A stretch of DNA of 46,347 nucleotides, taken from NCBI RefSeq assembly GCF_005870085.1, contig NZ_SZNM01000027.1, positions 1 to 46,347 on the forward strand, given 5' to 3'. The stretch's first letter is position 1, and each line of letters starts with the position of its first letter. The DNA comes from Aquibacillus sediminis (GTDB lineage Bacteria; Bacillota; Bacilli; Bacillales; Amphibacillaceae). A program made the translations under genes and the position numbers. The notes below the pieces were generated by a model, which saw only the letters and a list, made by a program, of their open reading frames with translations, was not told the DNA's origin and did not search any database. Positions 7,948 to 16,116 of this stretch are shown piece by piece.

Positions 7948-9399
7948 TTAATTATTCCCCCTCTCTAACAAAGACTTCAACTTTATTTTATCTACCTTAC
8001 CTTGGGTTAATGGAAATTCTTCTACAAATACTATTTGATCTGGAATTTTAAAAGATGCAACTCGGCCTGAGCAATAAGAGCGGATATCCTTAGAATTTAG
8101 TCCATCTGCGATGACAAACGCTACCACCTGCTCGCCATATATATCATGAGGTAAACCAACTACTGCCACACTCATTATCCCCTTAATACTACTTAATATT
8201 TGCTCTACCTCACTAGAAACAACTTGTTGGCCTCCCTTTTTAATTACATCCTTTTTTCTTCCTACTAGTTTAAATGTTTTATAACCTGTAAACTCTACTA
8301 AATCTCCCATTTTGAACCAACCGTCTTTAAAAGCTTCACTCGTTATATTAGGATTATTATAGTATTCGGTAAATAAACCTCTTGTTTTCACCAACAACTC
8401 ATTATCAACAGTTTTATACTCTATTTCATTTGCTATCGTAAACTCTAATTCTTCTGAGTTTTCATTAAGACAAACGTTTGCAAGAGAACCTGACTCGGAA
8501 CTTCCATAATGTGATATAAATGTACATTTTTTCATTAATGGAAAATTGCTCTTGAAATTTGCAGGTATTTTCTCACCTATAACACAAACTAATTCCAACT
8601 TTTTTAACACTTCCGGTTTTAATCGACTTGCAAAATTATATAATGCTTTAAATATGGACGGCGTTGTAGTAAATTTATTACAGTTTGATTTCTCCATTGT
8701 ATCTATGATTTTCACTAGATCGAAATCATTAGAAACAACTAGAGTTGCTCCAAATTTCAACATAGAGTTCATCGCAACCACACCATAAAGTGTACTAGGT
8801 GATGCGTAAACAAAAACATTGTCCGCAGGTTTAATATTCATTGCCTCTAATACCTTTTTACTCCCGTAATCAAATACACTATCCTTAAACACTATACCCT
8901 TAGGTGTTCCTGTGCTTCCTGAAGTAAAAGTAATGAAACCACCTAAGTCAGACTGTAATTTCTTAGAACTACCCTTAAAGGTGTTTAATTCCCAATCCAC
9001 ACCATTTTTAGACGTGACTACTGTAGTCTCACTGTCCTTACTTTTTGCCCAATTTGTCACCGTTTCTGAAAATGCAAAACCATTATGTTCATCTACCGTA
9101 AGAACAATATGGGGATCTAAAAAATCTAAAACATTCAATAAATCATCTTGTCTGAATTGCCAACTCAAAGGTGAAACAGTACCTTTGAGTTTATTAGCTG
9201 CTAAAAATAAAGGTAAGAATTCCTTAAGACTAGGAATCAAAAGTGCTACCCTTTTTCCTTCTATATTAAGAGGGGTTAACATGGATTCATATCTAGAAAC
9301 GGAATCCCTTAAATCACCTGCTGAGAAATAACCATCAGGAGATACTAAAGACAAAACATCTTTCTCTAGATTAGCTAATACTCTATTATAGAAGTTCAT
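7948..9399 (-). CDS. Acyl-AMP ligase / AMP-dependent acyl-CoA(ACP) synthetase
   Basis: A 483-residue ANL-superfamily adenylating enzyme. Core motifs are present in order: FTSGSTGTPKG (158-168, A3), HYGSSESGS (about 295-305, A5), KMGDLVEF (about 358, A7), VGRKKDVIKKGGQQV (A8 hinge) and TQGKVDK near the C-terminus (A10 lysine). It should activate a carboxylic acid with ATP and pass it to CoA or, more likely here, to the carrier protein encoded just upstream, whose stop overlaps its start by 4 bp. The acid is unknown. It is shorter than long-chain acyl-CoA synthetases and similar in length to small acyl-ACP ligases and stand-alone adenylation domains. It belongs to the folE operon. Confidence 0.88.
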   Translation of the reverse strand: MNFYNRVLANLEKDVLSLVSPDGYFSAGDLRDSVSRYESMLTPLNIEGKRVALLIPSLKEFLPLFLAANKLKGTVSPLSWQFRQDDLLNVLDFLDPHIVLTVDEHNGFAFSETVTNWAKSKDSETTVVTSKNGVDWELNTFKGSSKKLQSDLGGFITFTSGSTGTPKGIVFKDSVFDYGSKKVLEAMNIKPADNVFVYASPSTLYGVVAMNSMLKFGATLVVSNDFDLVKIIDTMEKSNCNKFTTTPSIFKALYNFASRLKPEVLKKLELVCVIGEKIPANFKSNFPLMKKCTFISHYGSSESGSLANVCLNENSEELEFTIANEIEYKTVDNELLVKTRGLFTEYYNNPNITSEAFKDGWFKMGDLVEFTGYKTFKLVGRKKDVIKKGGQQVVSSEVEQILSSIKGIMSVAVVGLPHDIYGEQVVAFVIADGLNSKDIRSYCSGRVASFKIPDQIVFVEEFPLTQGKVDKIKLKSLLERGNN

Positions 9400-9635
9400 T
9401 CCGAGTTACCACCCTTCACAATATTAAACAAACCGCCTACTGTTCCTGTTTTGTCAGCATTTTCAATAAACAAACTAAATGGTACTTGGAAATGATCTGC
9501 CAAAGCTGTAGTTAAATTGACCATTTGTAGTGAATCAACGTCCAATTCATTTTTAAGGTTAGTTACTTCAGAGACTTCGACTTGCTCTCGCTCAAGTAAG
9601 TCAAACATTACTATACAAAAGTCGTTAAATGTCAT
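9396..9635 (-). CDS. Acyl carrier / peptidyl carrier protein
   Basis: A 79-residue carrier protein. The start at 9635 is chosen because AAGGGGGGAG precedes it; a longer reading to 9683 overlaps the hydrolase and lacks a site. The phosphopantetheine attachment site is Ser35 in LDVDSLQMVNL, the classic DSL motif, and the rest fits a four-helix carrier fold. It overlaps the ligase by 4 bp and the hydrolase by 11 bp, which implies tight co-translation. No ketosynthase or condensation domain is present in the window. The protein therefore probably holds a single activated acyl group for transfer or sensing, not for chain extension. Confidence 0.85.
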   Translation of the reverse strand: MTFNDFCIVMFDLLEREQVEVSEVTNLKNELDVDSLQMVNLTTALADHFQVPFSLFIENADKTGTVGGLFNIVKGGNSE

Positions 9636-10713
9636 AAATGTCTCCCCCCTTAAACCATTCGGCGGAACGGTGACGAATCTCACCTAATTTAAAGTTACAA
9701 CAGTGACCTTCCTCATCATAAGTAATAAAGCGTTTTTCCGATGAAAACTGATCATATAGCTCTACTAATTCCTTGCCGTTTATTAATAAATCCTTACCTC
9801 CATGAAAAACTACAATGTCTTTGATTTCAGAAACGTCATCGAATGAAGGTAAATGCCCTTTTTCAAAATCTACCAACATATTACTCATACGTTCTCTAAA
9901 ATAGTCAGGTAGTTTAATGTTGGTCGCATACTTAGGCGGCGGGCTTACTGTAACCACTTTTGATACATAAGGATGTCTACTTCCTTCAATTGCCCAAGCA
10001 CCACCTGAACTTGTACCAAATAGGTTAATAGGTAAGTCTGAAAACTTGCTTGCTGCAAATTCGACTATCCCCTTTATGAAATCCTCCCAAGACTCTAGGT
10101 CTGCTTTATGTCCATTTACTAGTAATGTTTCCCCTTGACCTGTTCCATCAAAGCTCACCACTACATAACCTTCTTTTGCGAAGTCTTGCTCATATAGATG
10201 AAATTCCTCTTTGGTGGAGTCCGTTGGCATGACAAGAATTACAACGCCTAACTTCTCCCCTTTTGGAATACGTATACGTCCACCATATTTTTTCCCTTCG
10301 ATTGTCAATGTATGGCGTGAAACCTTATCTTCTGATACATTATCAGCAAGATTAAATTGTTCTAAGCATCGGTTATACCATTCTAATCTATCTTGATTTG
10401 GTTCCGGGAATACCCATTGTGCAAGATTATAATAAATACCTGCTTTACCATAATGATACTCTGCTAGTTGAGCATCTCCTGACTTCTCAAAACCTTTTGC
10501 TAGATTTGAGTGCTCCATAGCTTTATTAGATAATATTTCCGTCCACCCTTTTACGTTAACCATCTTTGACTTGCTTGAGTTGATAAACGTTTCATCTACA
10601 CCATGAGCTATCCAGCGATGCCAAAAACCATTATCCATGACACTGGCAAAAATGGTCTTATCTATAATCTCATTAGTTGGCATTTTTCTAAGTTTATTTT
10701 GTAACTTTTCCAT
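9625..10713 (-). CDS. Alpha/beta hydrolase (FrsA-like, with N-terminal helical cap)
   Basis: A 362-residue protein with an N-terminal helical region (about 1-135) and an alpha/beta-hydrolase core. The catalytic triad is visible: nucleophile S235 in FGTSSGGAW, acid D308 in FHGGKDLL and base H337 in EEGHCCNF. SFDGTGQGET (187-195) is typical of FrsA-like and pseudooxynicotine-hydrolase-like enzymes. It ends inside the start of the carrier-protein gene. Its place beside a carrier protein and an acyl ligase suggests a thioesterase, acyltransferase or ester/amide hydrolase acting on the tethered group; the reaction is not known. No signal peptide is present. Confidence 0.8.
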   Translation of the reverse strand: MEKLQNKLRKMPTNEIIDKTIFASVMDNGFWHRWIAHGVDETFINSSKSKMVNVKGWTEILSNKAMEHSNLAKGFEKSGDAQLAEYHYGKAGIYYNLAQWVFPEPNQDRLEWYNRCLEQFNLADNVSEDKVSRHTLTIEGKKYGGRIRIPKGEKLGVVILVMPTDSTKEEFHLYEQDFAKEGYVVVSFDGTGQGETLLVNGHKADLESWEDFIKGIVEFAASKFSDLPINLFGTSSGGAWAIEGSRHPYVSKVVTVSPPPKYATNIKLPDYFRERMSNMLVDFEKGHLPSFDDVSEIKDIVVFHGGKDLLINGKELVELYDQFSSEKRFITYDEEGHCCNFKLGEIRHRSAEWFKGGDIYDI

Positions 10714-10781
10714 TCTTCTTCCCCTTCATCTTTATCAAATTTATCGTTTGAACATCTGATTCTACTAAATTAGGATTTCTT

Positions 10782-11093
10782 TTATTCAAAAACATCGCTT
10801 CCTAATATTTCGGGAAGTTGAAGAATATCAAATACGTCAAACACTTCGTCCCTGACATGTGAAATCTTAACTTTTTTTCCGGACTCTTGTAACGTTTGCA
10901 CTAAATTTATTAACAACCCAATACCAGAGGAATCAACAAATGGAATGGCTTCAAAATTCAACACAATGGTCTTATAACTCTCCAACAAAGGAGTTAAGTC
11001 ACCCTCAATTATTTCTGTTCCTTCAATATCTAAATCTCCCTTAAGTTCAACTTCTATACGTTCGCCGTCTTCTCTCGTAATATATTCAAGCAT
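10782..11093 (-). CDS. STAS-domain anti-anti-sigma-type protein (second copy)
   Basis: A 103-residue STAS protein. The start at 11093 is used because GAGGGAG lies just before it; 24 extra upstream bases are in frame but overlap fapA. The switch serine region is PFVDSSGIG (S55/S56), the position phosphorylated in SpoIIAA and RsbV. It therefore probably binds an RsbW-like kinase when unphosphorylated and is reset by a PP2C phosphatase, both encoded upstream in this operon. Two different STAS proteins in one operon suggest two branches or targets of one switch. It follows fapA with a gap of about 13 bp. Confidence 0.9.
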   Translation of the reverse strand: MLEYITREDGERIEVELKGDLDIEGTEIIEGDLTPLLESYKTIVLNFEAIPFVDSSGIGLLINLVQTLQESGKKVKISHVRDEVFDVFDILQLPEILGSDVFE

Positions 11094-11106
11094 TATTTTC
11101 GCTCCC

Positions 11107-13197
11107 TCACATTTCAAACTTCATACGTCCATCTTTATCTAGCTTAGCTTTTAGATCATAAGTTACTTCTTTTAATACATGCTTCACATTACCTATTTTT
11201 AAAACGGTATCTTCCAATGCCTTGGTGATATGAATACTCTGATCGTATGGGACTGAAATGATTGTTTTTGTCCCCATATCGGACCCTACCTCATTAATAT
11301 TTACTCCCATTCTTCCATAAACCTCTCCACCACGCAGCACACCAGTAATCCTTAACTCACCGCCTGCATGAACCTTAGAGTTAATACTACCTTGTCCAAT
11401 AATTGTAATGTCCCCACTACTATACAAATGACTATTCAAGGTATCGGAGACTGTAATATAAGAATCCGGTTCTATAGGAGTTTGACTAAATTCATACAAT
11501 TCTTCCATTTGTTGAGAAAGTTGATGCAAGTGGGCAACCGTTGTCACTTGATTAGATAATGATAAAAAGATATTGGTGAGATGAACTGAAACTCTTCTCC
11601 AACTGTCACCTTCTAAATACTGTTCTCCCCCGTTAGTAACTCCCACATATTTTTTTATAAGTGGAACAAAGTCCTGGAACTTTTTTTCAAGAAGAATATG
11701 TATTAACGGTTGAATTCCATTACTAGCAAGATCATTTGATTTAAATGCAGTTGATTGTGTGATCTGATTAATAACAGCAATCATACTATCCAGTTTTTTC
11801 TTCATAATCCCTAATAAATGACCTAGTTCAGCAACTAACATATTATTTTTACCTGCAGATAATTCAGAACCTATGACATTCCCCTTCACGATAAGAGACT
11901 TTAAAGAAGTTAACGTTGCCGAATGGACGGACTTATGAACCACAATATCCCCACCAGCCTCTACTATCATCGTTTCCTCTATTTCACCTAATACTTCTAC
12001 ATCCCCATTAAAGTGAATATTTCCAGACGATAAATTAACAGGATCACGATGTACTAACTTTGGCATAATCGATGCACTCACCAACATACCTCGTTGTTCA
12101 ATAACAGGCCGGCCCGATTCAGTTGCCACAATTTTATCATCGACTTGGGTTACACCTTTACCAATTTTTAAAGCGATAGGATGTGTTTGTTTTGCCGGTA
12201 ATGGCTCATTCGTCACCGTTACCCCGGGATTTCCAGGAATCGGTGGATGAATAACCGCAACCACTTTCCCTTGATCCACTGTAGGAATCATCTTACTCTC
12301 TCTAAAATCAATTTCTCCTACCTCGTTTTCAATCAATCCGTTTTTCGTATCAACGTCTACTTTAAGCTCAATCTTACCGTTTTCTCCTGGGGTAGCCTTT
12401 TTCCCTTTTGCAATAACAAAAATACCGAGTTCAGTAGTTTCGATCGCTTTTAAAATTTCTGCTTGTTCAAATCCATACTTCACATGGAGTGATTCCATCT
12501 TTTTAAATATATCTTCATAAGATAATGTATTTACGATTTCTTTATGTTCTTCTGCAACTAATTTAATATGCTGCGCCGGTTGAACATCTTGAACAATACG
12601 GTTGATTTTGTATCCTGGTTCTATTTCAATAGTAACTTCTAATTTTTTCTGATCTATTGAAACTTTCCATTTCGTTTCTCGTTCATCATGATCACATTTA
12701 ATTTTTATATGATCATTTTCTGAAACAATAATGGTACCTTGTTGGATTGCTTCGTCATTTTGGATAATATTAATATGTTTACCAATACTAACTGTTGGAT
12801 ATTGAGTTGGAGAATCTTTCACATAGAGTTGTCCATTTTCAACCCATACTTTTTCTTTTTGCACTTCTTCTTGTAATGAAATATCTACGTTATTAGTAGA
12901 GTGATATGAAGTCTGCTTCTCCAACTTTACATGCTCATCGGAATCCAATTCATTGTCAATTACCTCTTCTATTGATTGATGAGAATATTTATCTTTTGAA
13001 TGACTACCATGTTGTTCACTTTCATTTCTTACCCTAGTTAATTTAACAATAGCTTCTTTTCCGCCAATCCCCATTAGGCCTCTAGTTTCCTGTTGTTGAA
13101 TTTCTATACTTACTTCATTTTTTTTCAGTTCCATTAACTCTAGCCCTAATTTAATAGCCTCTTTTATATTCTTCCCTTTAGAAACGATGCTTTGCAT
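11107..13197 (-). CDS. FapA/DUF342 family protein with N-terminal Jag-N-like domain
   Basis: A 696-residue protein from the ATG at 13197, which follows AGGGGGCG. The first 60 residues (SKGKNIKEAIKLGLELM, then GLMGIGGKEAIVKL) resemble the Jag-N domain of KhpB. A charged linker follows, then the long DUF342/FapA region (about 220-690), with glycine-rich beta-helix repeats such as GDVEVLGEIEE and GDITIIGQGSI. FapA proteins are poorly understood; a Vibrio homologue links sugar status to flagellar assembly at the pole. The gene is cytoplasmic and embedded between the PP2C and STAS genes, so it may be a scaffold or an output of the partner switch. Confidence 0.85.
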   Translation of the reverse strand: MQSIVSKGKNIKEAIKLGLELMELKKNEVSIEIQQQETRGLMGIGGKEAIVKLTRVRNESEQHGSHSKDKYSHQSIEEVIDNELDSDEHVKLEKQTSYHSTNNVDISLQEEVQKEKVWVENGQLYVKDSPTQYPTVSIGKHINIIQNDEAIQQGTIIVSENDHIKIKCDHDERETKWKVSIDQKKLEVTIEIEPGYKINRIVQDVQPAQHIKLVAEEHKEIVNTLSYEDIFKKMESLHVKYGFEQAEILKAIETTELGIFVIAKGKKATPGENGKIELKVDVDTKNGLIENEVGEIDFRESKMIPTVDQGKVVAVIHPPIPGNPGVTVTNEPLPAKQTHPIALKIGKGVTQVDDKIVATESGRPVIEQRGMLVSASIMPKLVHRDPVNLSSGNIHFNGDVEVLGEIEETMIVEAGGDIVVHKSVHSATLTSLKSLIVKGNVIGSELSAGKNNMLVAELGHLLGIMKKKLDSMIAVINQITQSTAFKSNDLASNGIQPLIHILLEKKFQDFVPLIKKYVGVTNGGEQYLEGDSWRRVSVHLTNIFLSLSNQVTTVAHLHQLSQQMEELYEFSQTPIEPDSYITVSDTLNSHLYSSGDITIIGQGSINSKVHAGGELRITGVLRGGEVYGRMGVNINEVGSDMGTKTIISVPYDQSIHITKALEDTVLKIGNVKHVLKEVTYDLKAKLDKDGRMKFEM

Positions 13198-13210
13198 GTA
13201 AACACGCCCC

Positions 13211-14059
13211 CTACGAATCAATGACCGGCATATTATAACTGGTTATATCAGAATGCTCTGAATTCACTTTTAGTAAAACCATTGTAATATCATCTCTTTG
13301 GGGTTCCCCATTCGTGAAATGATGAATAGATTTTATTACTTCATCCTGAATTGCATTTACGTTTTTTTCTCGATGAGTATCTAATGTTTCCATCAATCTA
13401 TCCATTTGATACTGCTCACCACTTGAATTTTGCGCTTCTACAATACCGTCTGTATAAAAGAAAACAATATCATTATTTCCAAGTTCAATGGACCCTTCAT
13501 TGTAGGTTTGGTTAGGAAGCCCTCCAACCATAACACCTGAAACATCATTTAAAGTAACAACTTCTTTATTTTTGTCATTGATGTATAAGGGAGCATTATG
13601 ACCAGCATTTGCATACGTAAGGATTCCTGTATCTGGGTCCCAATCCGCACAAAACAAAGTTACAAATGAACGTAATTTACGTAAATCTTTATACAAAGCA
13701 TGATTCATAGAAGTTAACGTTGCACCTGGACTTCTAGTACTTTCTGCCGCTGTTCGGAACGCACCTCTTGTCAATATCATCAGCATCGCTGCAGGAATCC
13801 CTTTTCCCATAACATCGCCAATGACAATACGTACCTTTCCATTAACTAATGGGTAAAAATCGTAATAATCTCCACCAATTAACCTTGCAGGAAGTGATGA
13901 GCCTACTACCTCACCTCCATCAATTTCAGGGGTATTACCATTTAGTAGAGTCGACTGTATATTTTTGGCTAGATTAATTTCTCTTTTTAATGTTTTACTT
14001 ACACCACCGTCTTCTTGTTCACTTTTAACGTGATCATACTTGAGGTTATTGCGATACAT
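13211..14059 (-). CDS. PP2C-type (SpoIIE/RsbU-like) serine phosphatase
   Basis: A 282-residue protein almost filled by a PPM/SpoIIE phosphatase domain. Metal-binding aspartates lie in LIGGDYYDFY (D64), VIGDVMGKG (D82), FYTDGIVEAQ (about 210) and QRDDITMV (about 259). A short helical N-terminus (about 1-45, with LKREINLAKNIQSTLL) resembles the RsbU/RsbP linker that transmits activation. It should dephosphorylate the STAS proteins and so set the partner switch. Its ATG shares one base with the stop of the upstream STAS gene. It has no sensor domain of its own, so an outside partner must control it. Confidence 0.92.
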   Translation of the reverse strand: MYRNNLKYDHVKSEQEDGGVSKTLKREINLAKNIQSTLLNGNTPEIDGGEVVGSSLPARLIGGDYYDFYPLVNGKVRIVIGDVMGKGIPAAMLMILTRGAFRTAAESTRSPGATLTSMNHALYKDLRKLRSFVTLFCADWDPDTGILTYANAGHNAPLYINDKNKEVVTLNDVSGVMVGGLPNQTYNEGSIELGNNDIVFFYTDGIVEAQNSSGEQYQMDRLMETLDTHREKNVNAIQDEVIKSIHHFTNGEPQRDDITMVLLKVNSEHSDITSYNMPVIDS

Positions 14060-14376
14060 TACTGTTCCCCCCCTTGTACGGCGTTTAGAATTGTATATAC
14101 CCCAACCATCTCAAAAACTTCGTGTGCTAAATCATTCACACCAGTTAACTCAATTTTAAAATTCTTTTCCTGGGACATATGAATTGCATCTAGAATAGAC
14201 CCTATCCCTGTCGAATCGATAAATTCTAGTTCACTAAAATCAATGATCAACTCGTCTATTTCTTTAATCTCTTCTAAATAAGGGTTGATTAAATTTGTAG
14301 TCGAAAAATCTAAAACGCCCCTAAGTTTTAAAATGCTAGTTAAGTCTTTTTGTTCTCTTTCAACAATTAATGACAC
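14059..14376 (-). CDS. STAS-domain anti-anti-sigma-type protein (first copy)
   Basis: A 105-residue STAS protein of the RsbV/SpoIIAA type. The switch motif is EFIDSTGIGS with S55 as likely phosphorylation site. It sits between the anti-sigma-type ATPase gene (46 bp upstream) and the PP2C phosphatase gene, the usual order of partner-switching operons. It is expected to be phosphorylated by the ATPase and dephosphorylated by the phosphatase. No sigma factor gene is found in the window, so the final target must be encoded elsewhere or is not a sigma factor. Confidence 0.92.
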   Translation of the reverse strand: MSLIVEREQKDLTSILKLRGVLDFSTTNLINPYLEEIKEIDELIIDFSELEFIDSTGIGSILDAIHMSQEKNFKIELTGVNDLAHEVFEMVGVYTILNAVQGGEQ

Positions 14377-14421
14377 TAAGATCGCCTCCCTTTAGTTTGA
14401 TTTGTCGTCAGTTATTATTTT

Positions 14422-15387
14422 TTATGGAACTAATTCTTTGTTTTCCATCTTTGCATTTGAAGCATCAAAAATTAATACAATTGTAGAGCCCTTTGAAGAA
14501 GTACATAATATTACCCTCTTTGCCATCTTCATCATTAGAGTAAAACCTTGTCCCATAGATTTTTTTGAAGAATAGCCAGACAATAAAGTGTTATTAGGTA
14601 ATTCCTCTAAAGAAAAACCTGCCCCTTTATCTTCAATCAAAAACCGGACCTCGTTATTTTCTTCGTCTTCTATAAGTGTCATTTTTCCTTCTTCAGCATG
14701 CTTAATCGTATTTGTAATTGCTTCTGACAGTACCAAAATCCAACTCATGAACTTAGATTTTTTATATCCAAGGTTTTCTAATTTCTCTTGAGCCTCATTT
14801 CTACATTTTGGTATATCCGCTCTCTCTTTAATATTTCCTTTACAAAAAATGTTTCCTTTTTTATACTCAGCTAGTTCTTCCTGCGAAGCTAGTAAAAATT
14901 GTCCTTGAGTTGACGCATATATAACATCACGATAGATTTCCCATTTACTAAGATTATTGACGGGATCGGATGAAGATGGTTTTCCTTGTTCTTTCATTGA
15001 ACTAGAAAACAATTCCTTTCTAAATATGTCATGAGTTTTTAACATGGCATTCTTTTCAACATTTTCAAAATCTTTATTGTGCTTAATTTTACTCGGAATA
15101 TCTTCATCCTGTTCATGCCACATCAGCATCTGATCACTTAAACTTAAAATATAATCGATTTGTGCTTCAGAACTTTCCCTTTCAAAGGAAATCTTTGAAA
15201 ATGAATTAAAAAAGAAACACTCTCCCTGAGTTTGATTAAAAAGATACTCACTAATTTTCTTGGCAAGAAATCCTCTTTTCGTCATATAACTGAGTTGTGA
15301 ATAAGATATATCGGAAGGGAGAGATGGAAAACGTATTTCGGGTTTTTTAGTCGAATTTTTTAACACATTACCAAAAATCCGCCTCAT
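14422..15387 (-). CDS. HATPase-domain protein, RsbW/anti-sigma-type serine kinase with novel N-terminus
   Basis: A 321-residue protein. The C-terminal part (about 205-310) is a GHKL ATPase like RsbW: N-box SEAITNTIKHA (E222, N226), G1 box EDKGAGF (252-258) and G2 box MGQGFTLM (278-285). The first 180 residues are not a domain I recognise; they are charged and contain cysteines, and could be a sensor or binding platform for a STAS protein. RsbW proteins are only about 160 residues, so this one is twice the usual length. The likely role is to phosphorylate one or both STAS proteins of the operon and to hold a target when they are phosphorylated. It follows the SDR gene by 18 bp. Confidence 0.82.
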   Translation of the reverse strand: MRRIFGNVLKNSTKKPEIRFPSLPSDISYSQLSYMTKRGFLAKKISEYLFNQTQGECFFFNSFSKISFERESSEAQIDYILSLSDQMLMWHEQDEDIPSKIKHNKDFENVEKNAMLKTHDIFRKELFSSSMKEQGKPSSSDPVNNLSKWEIYRDVIYASTQGQFLLASQEELAEYKKGNIFCKGNIKERADIPKCRNEAQEKLENLGYKKSKFMSWILVLSEAITNTIKHAEEGKMTLIEDEENNEVRFLIEDKGAGFSLEELPNNTLLSGYSSKKSMGQGFTLMMKMAKRVILCTSSKGSTIVLIFDASNAKMENKELVP

Positions 15388-15405
15388 TTAAGTATCTCCT
15401 TTCGA

Positions 15406-16116
15406 TTACAAAATACCTAAAGGAGGCATAATGGTAATTTCATCAATAAATGCTCCTGGCGGCTGATTAATAATAGAAAATAGTTGTTTCGCTATCGTTT
15501 CAGTTGGGATCATTTGAGACATATCTGGTGTAGACTCCATACCATCCCAAAAACTACTGCTAATTGACCCTGGAATAACAGCAGTAGTTTGAACCCCTTT
15601 TTGTCGGAGTTCAGCTTGTAAGACCTTTGTTAATCCTGACACACCAAATTTTGAAGAAGAATATCCTCCGCAACCTGGTAAGGCTGTTGTCCCAGCTATA
15701 GAAACCAAATTTATAATATGACCTTTACCCGCTTCCGCCATATGTCTTCCAAAATATTTACATGTCAAGTAAGTACCACGTAAATTAATAGAGATCATAT
15801 CGTCAAAATCCTTCGTATCTGATTCTAAAATACTTGAAAATATGCCTACCCCTGCTGAATTAATAAGGACATCAATACGTCCAAATTGTTCCATTGTCAC
15901 ATTAACTAATTCCTTTACAGATTCTTCATTACGAACATCCACTCTAAAACAAAGAACATCTTCCCGATCAAACTCCTGTTCTAATTGGTCAATTTGACGA
16001 GCAGCTAAAACAAGTTTTGTACCGTGTTGATTAAGATAATCCGCAGTCGTTCTTCCAATTCCTTTACTTGCACCTATTATGACGATTACTTTATCTTGTA
16101 ATTGAGACATATCCAT
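15406..16116 (-). CDS. Short-chain dehydrogenase/reductase, candidate sepiapterin/pterin reductase
   Basis: A 236-residue classical SDR. The NAD(P) site is IGASKGIG (14-21), NSAGVG (about 86-91) follows, and the catalytic set is a serine in LVSIAGT with YSSSKFG (Tyr and Lys four apart). The length is typical. Sequence alone cannot tell it from 3-oxoacyl-ACP reductases. Its position right after PTPS (one-base overlap) and folE suggests reduction of a pyruvoyl-tetrahydropterin side chain, as sepiapterin reductase does in biopterin synthesis. The carrier protein further down leaves an acyl-ACP role open. Confidence 0.85.
   Translation of the reverse strand: MDMSQLQDKVIVIIGASKGIGRTTADYLNQHGTKLVLAARQIDQLEQEFDREDVLCFRVDVRNEESVKELVNVTMEQFGRIDVLINSAGVGIFSSILESDTKDFDDMISINLRGTYLTCKYFGRHMAEAGKGHIINLVSIAGTTALPGCGGYSSSKFGVSGLTKVLQAELRQKGVQTTAVIPGSISSSFWDGMESTPDMSQMIPTETIAKQLFSIINQPPGAFIDEITIMPPLGIL

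Noticed and set aside
8912-9331. 139-residue plus-strand ORF
   Set aside because: It lies fully opposite the acyl-AMP ligase gene, whose motifs are clear, and has no binding site or family pattern of its own.
13211-15387. sigB operon
   Set aside because: The partner-switching genes resemble rsbU/V/W, but no sigma factor follows and pterin genes precede them, so it is not the usual sigma-B locus.
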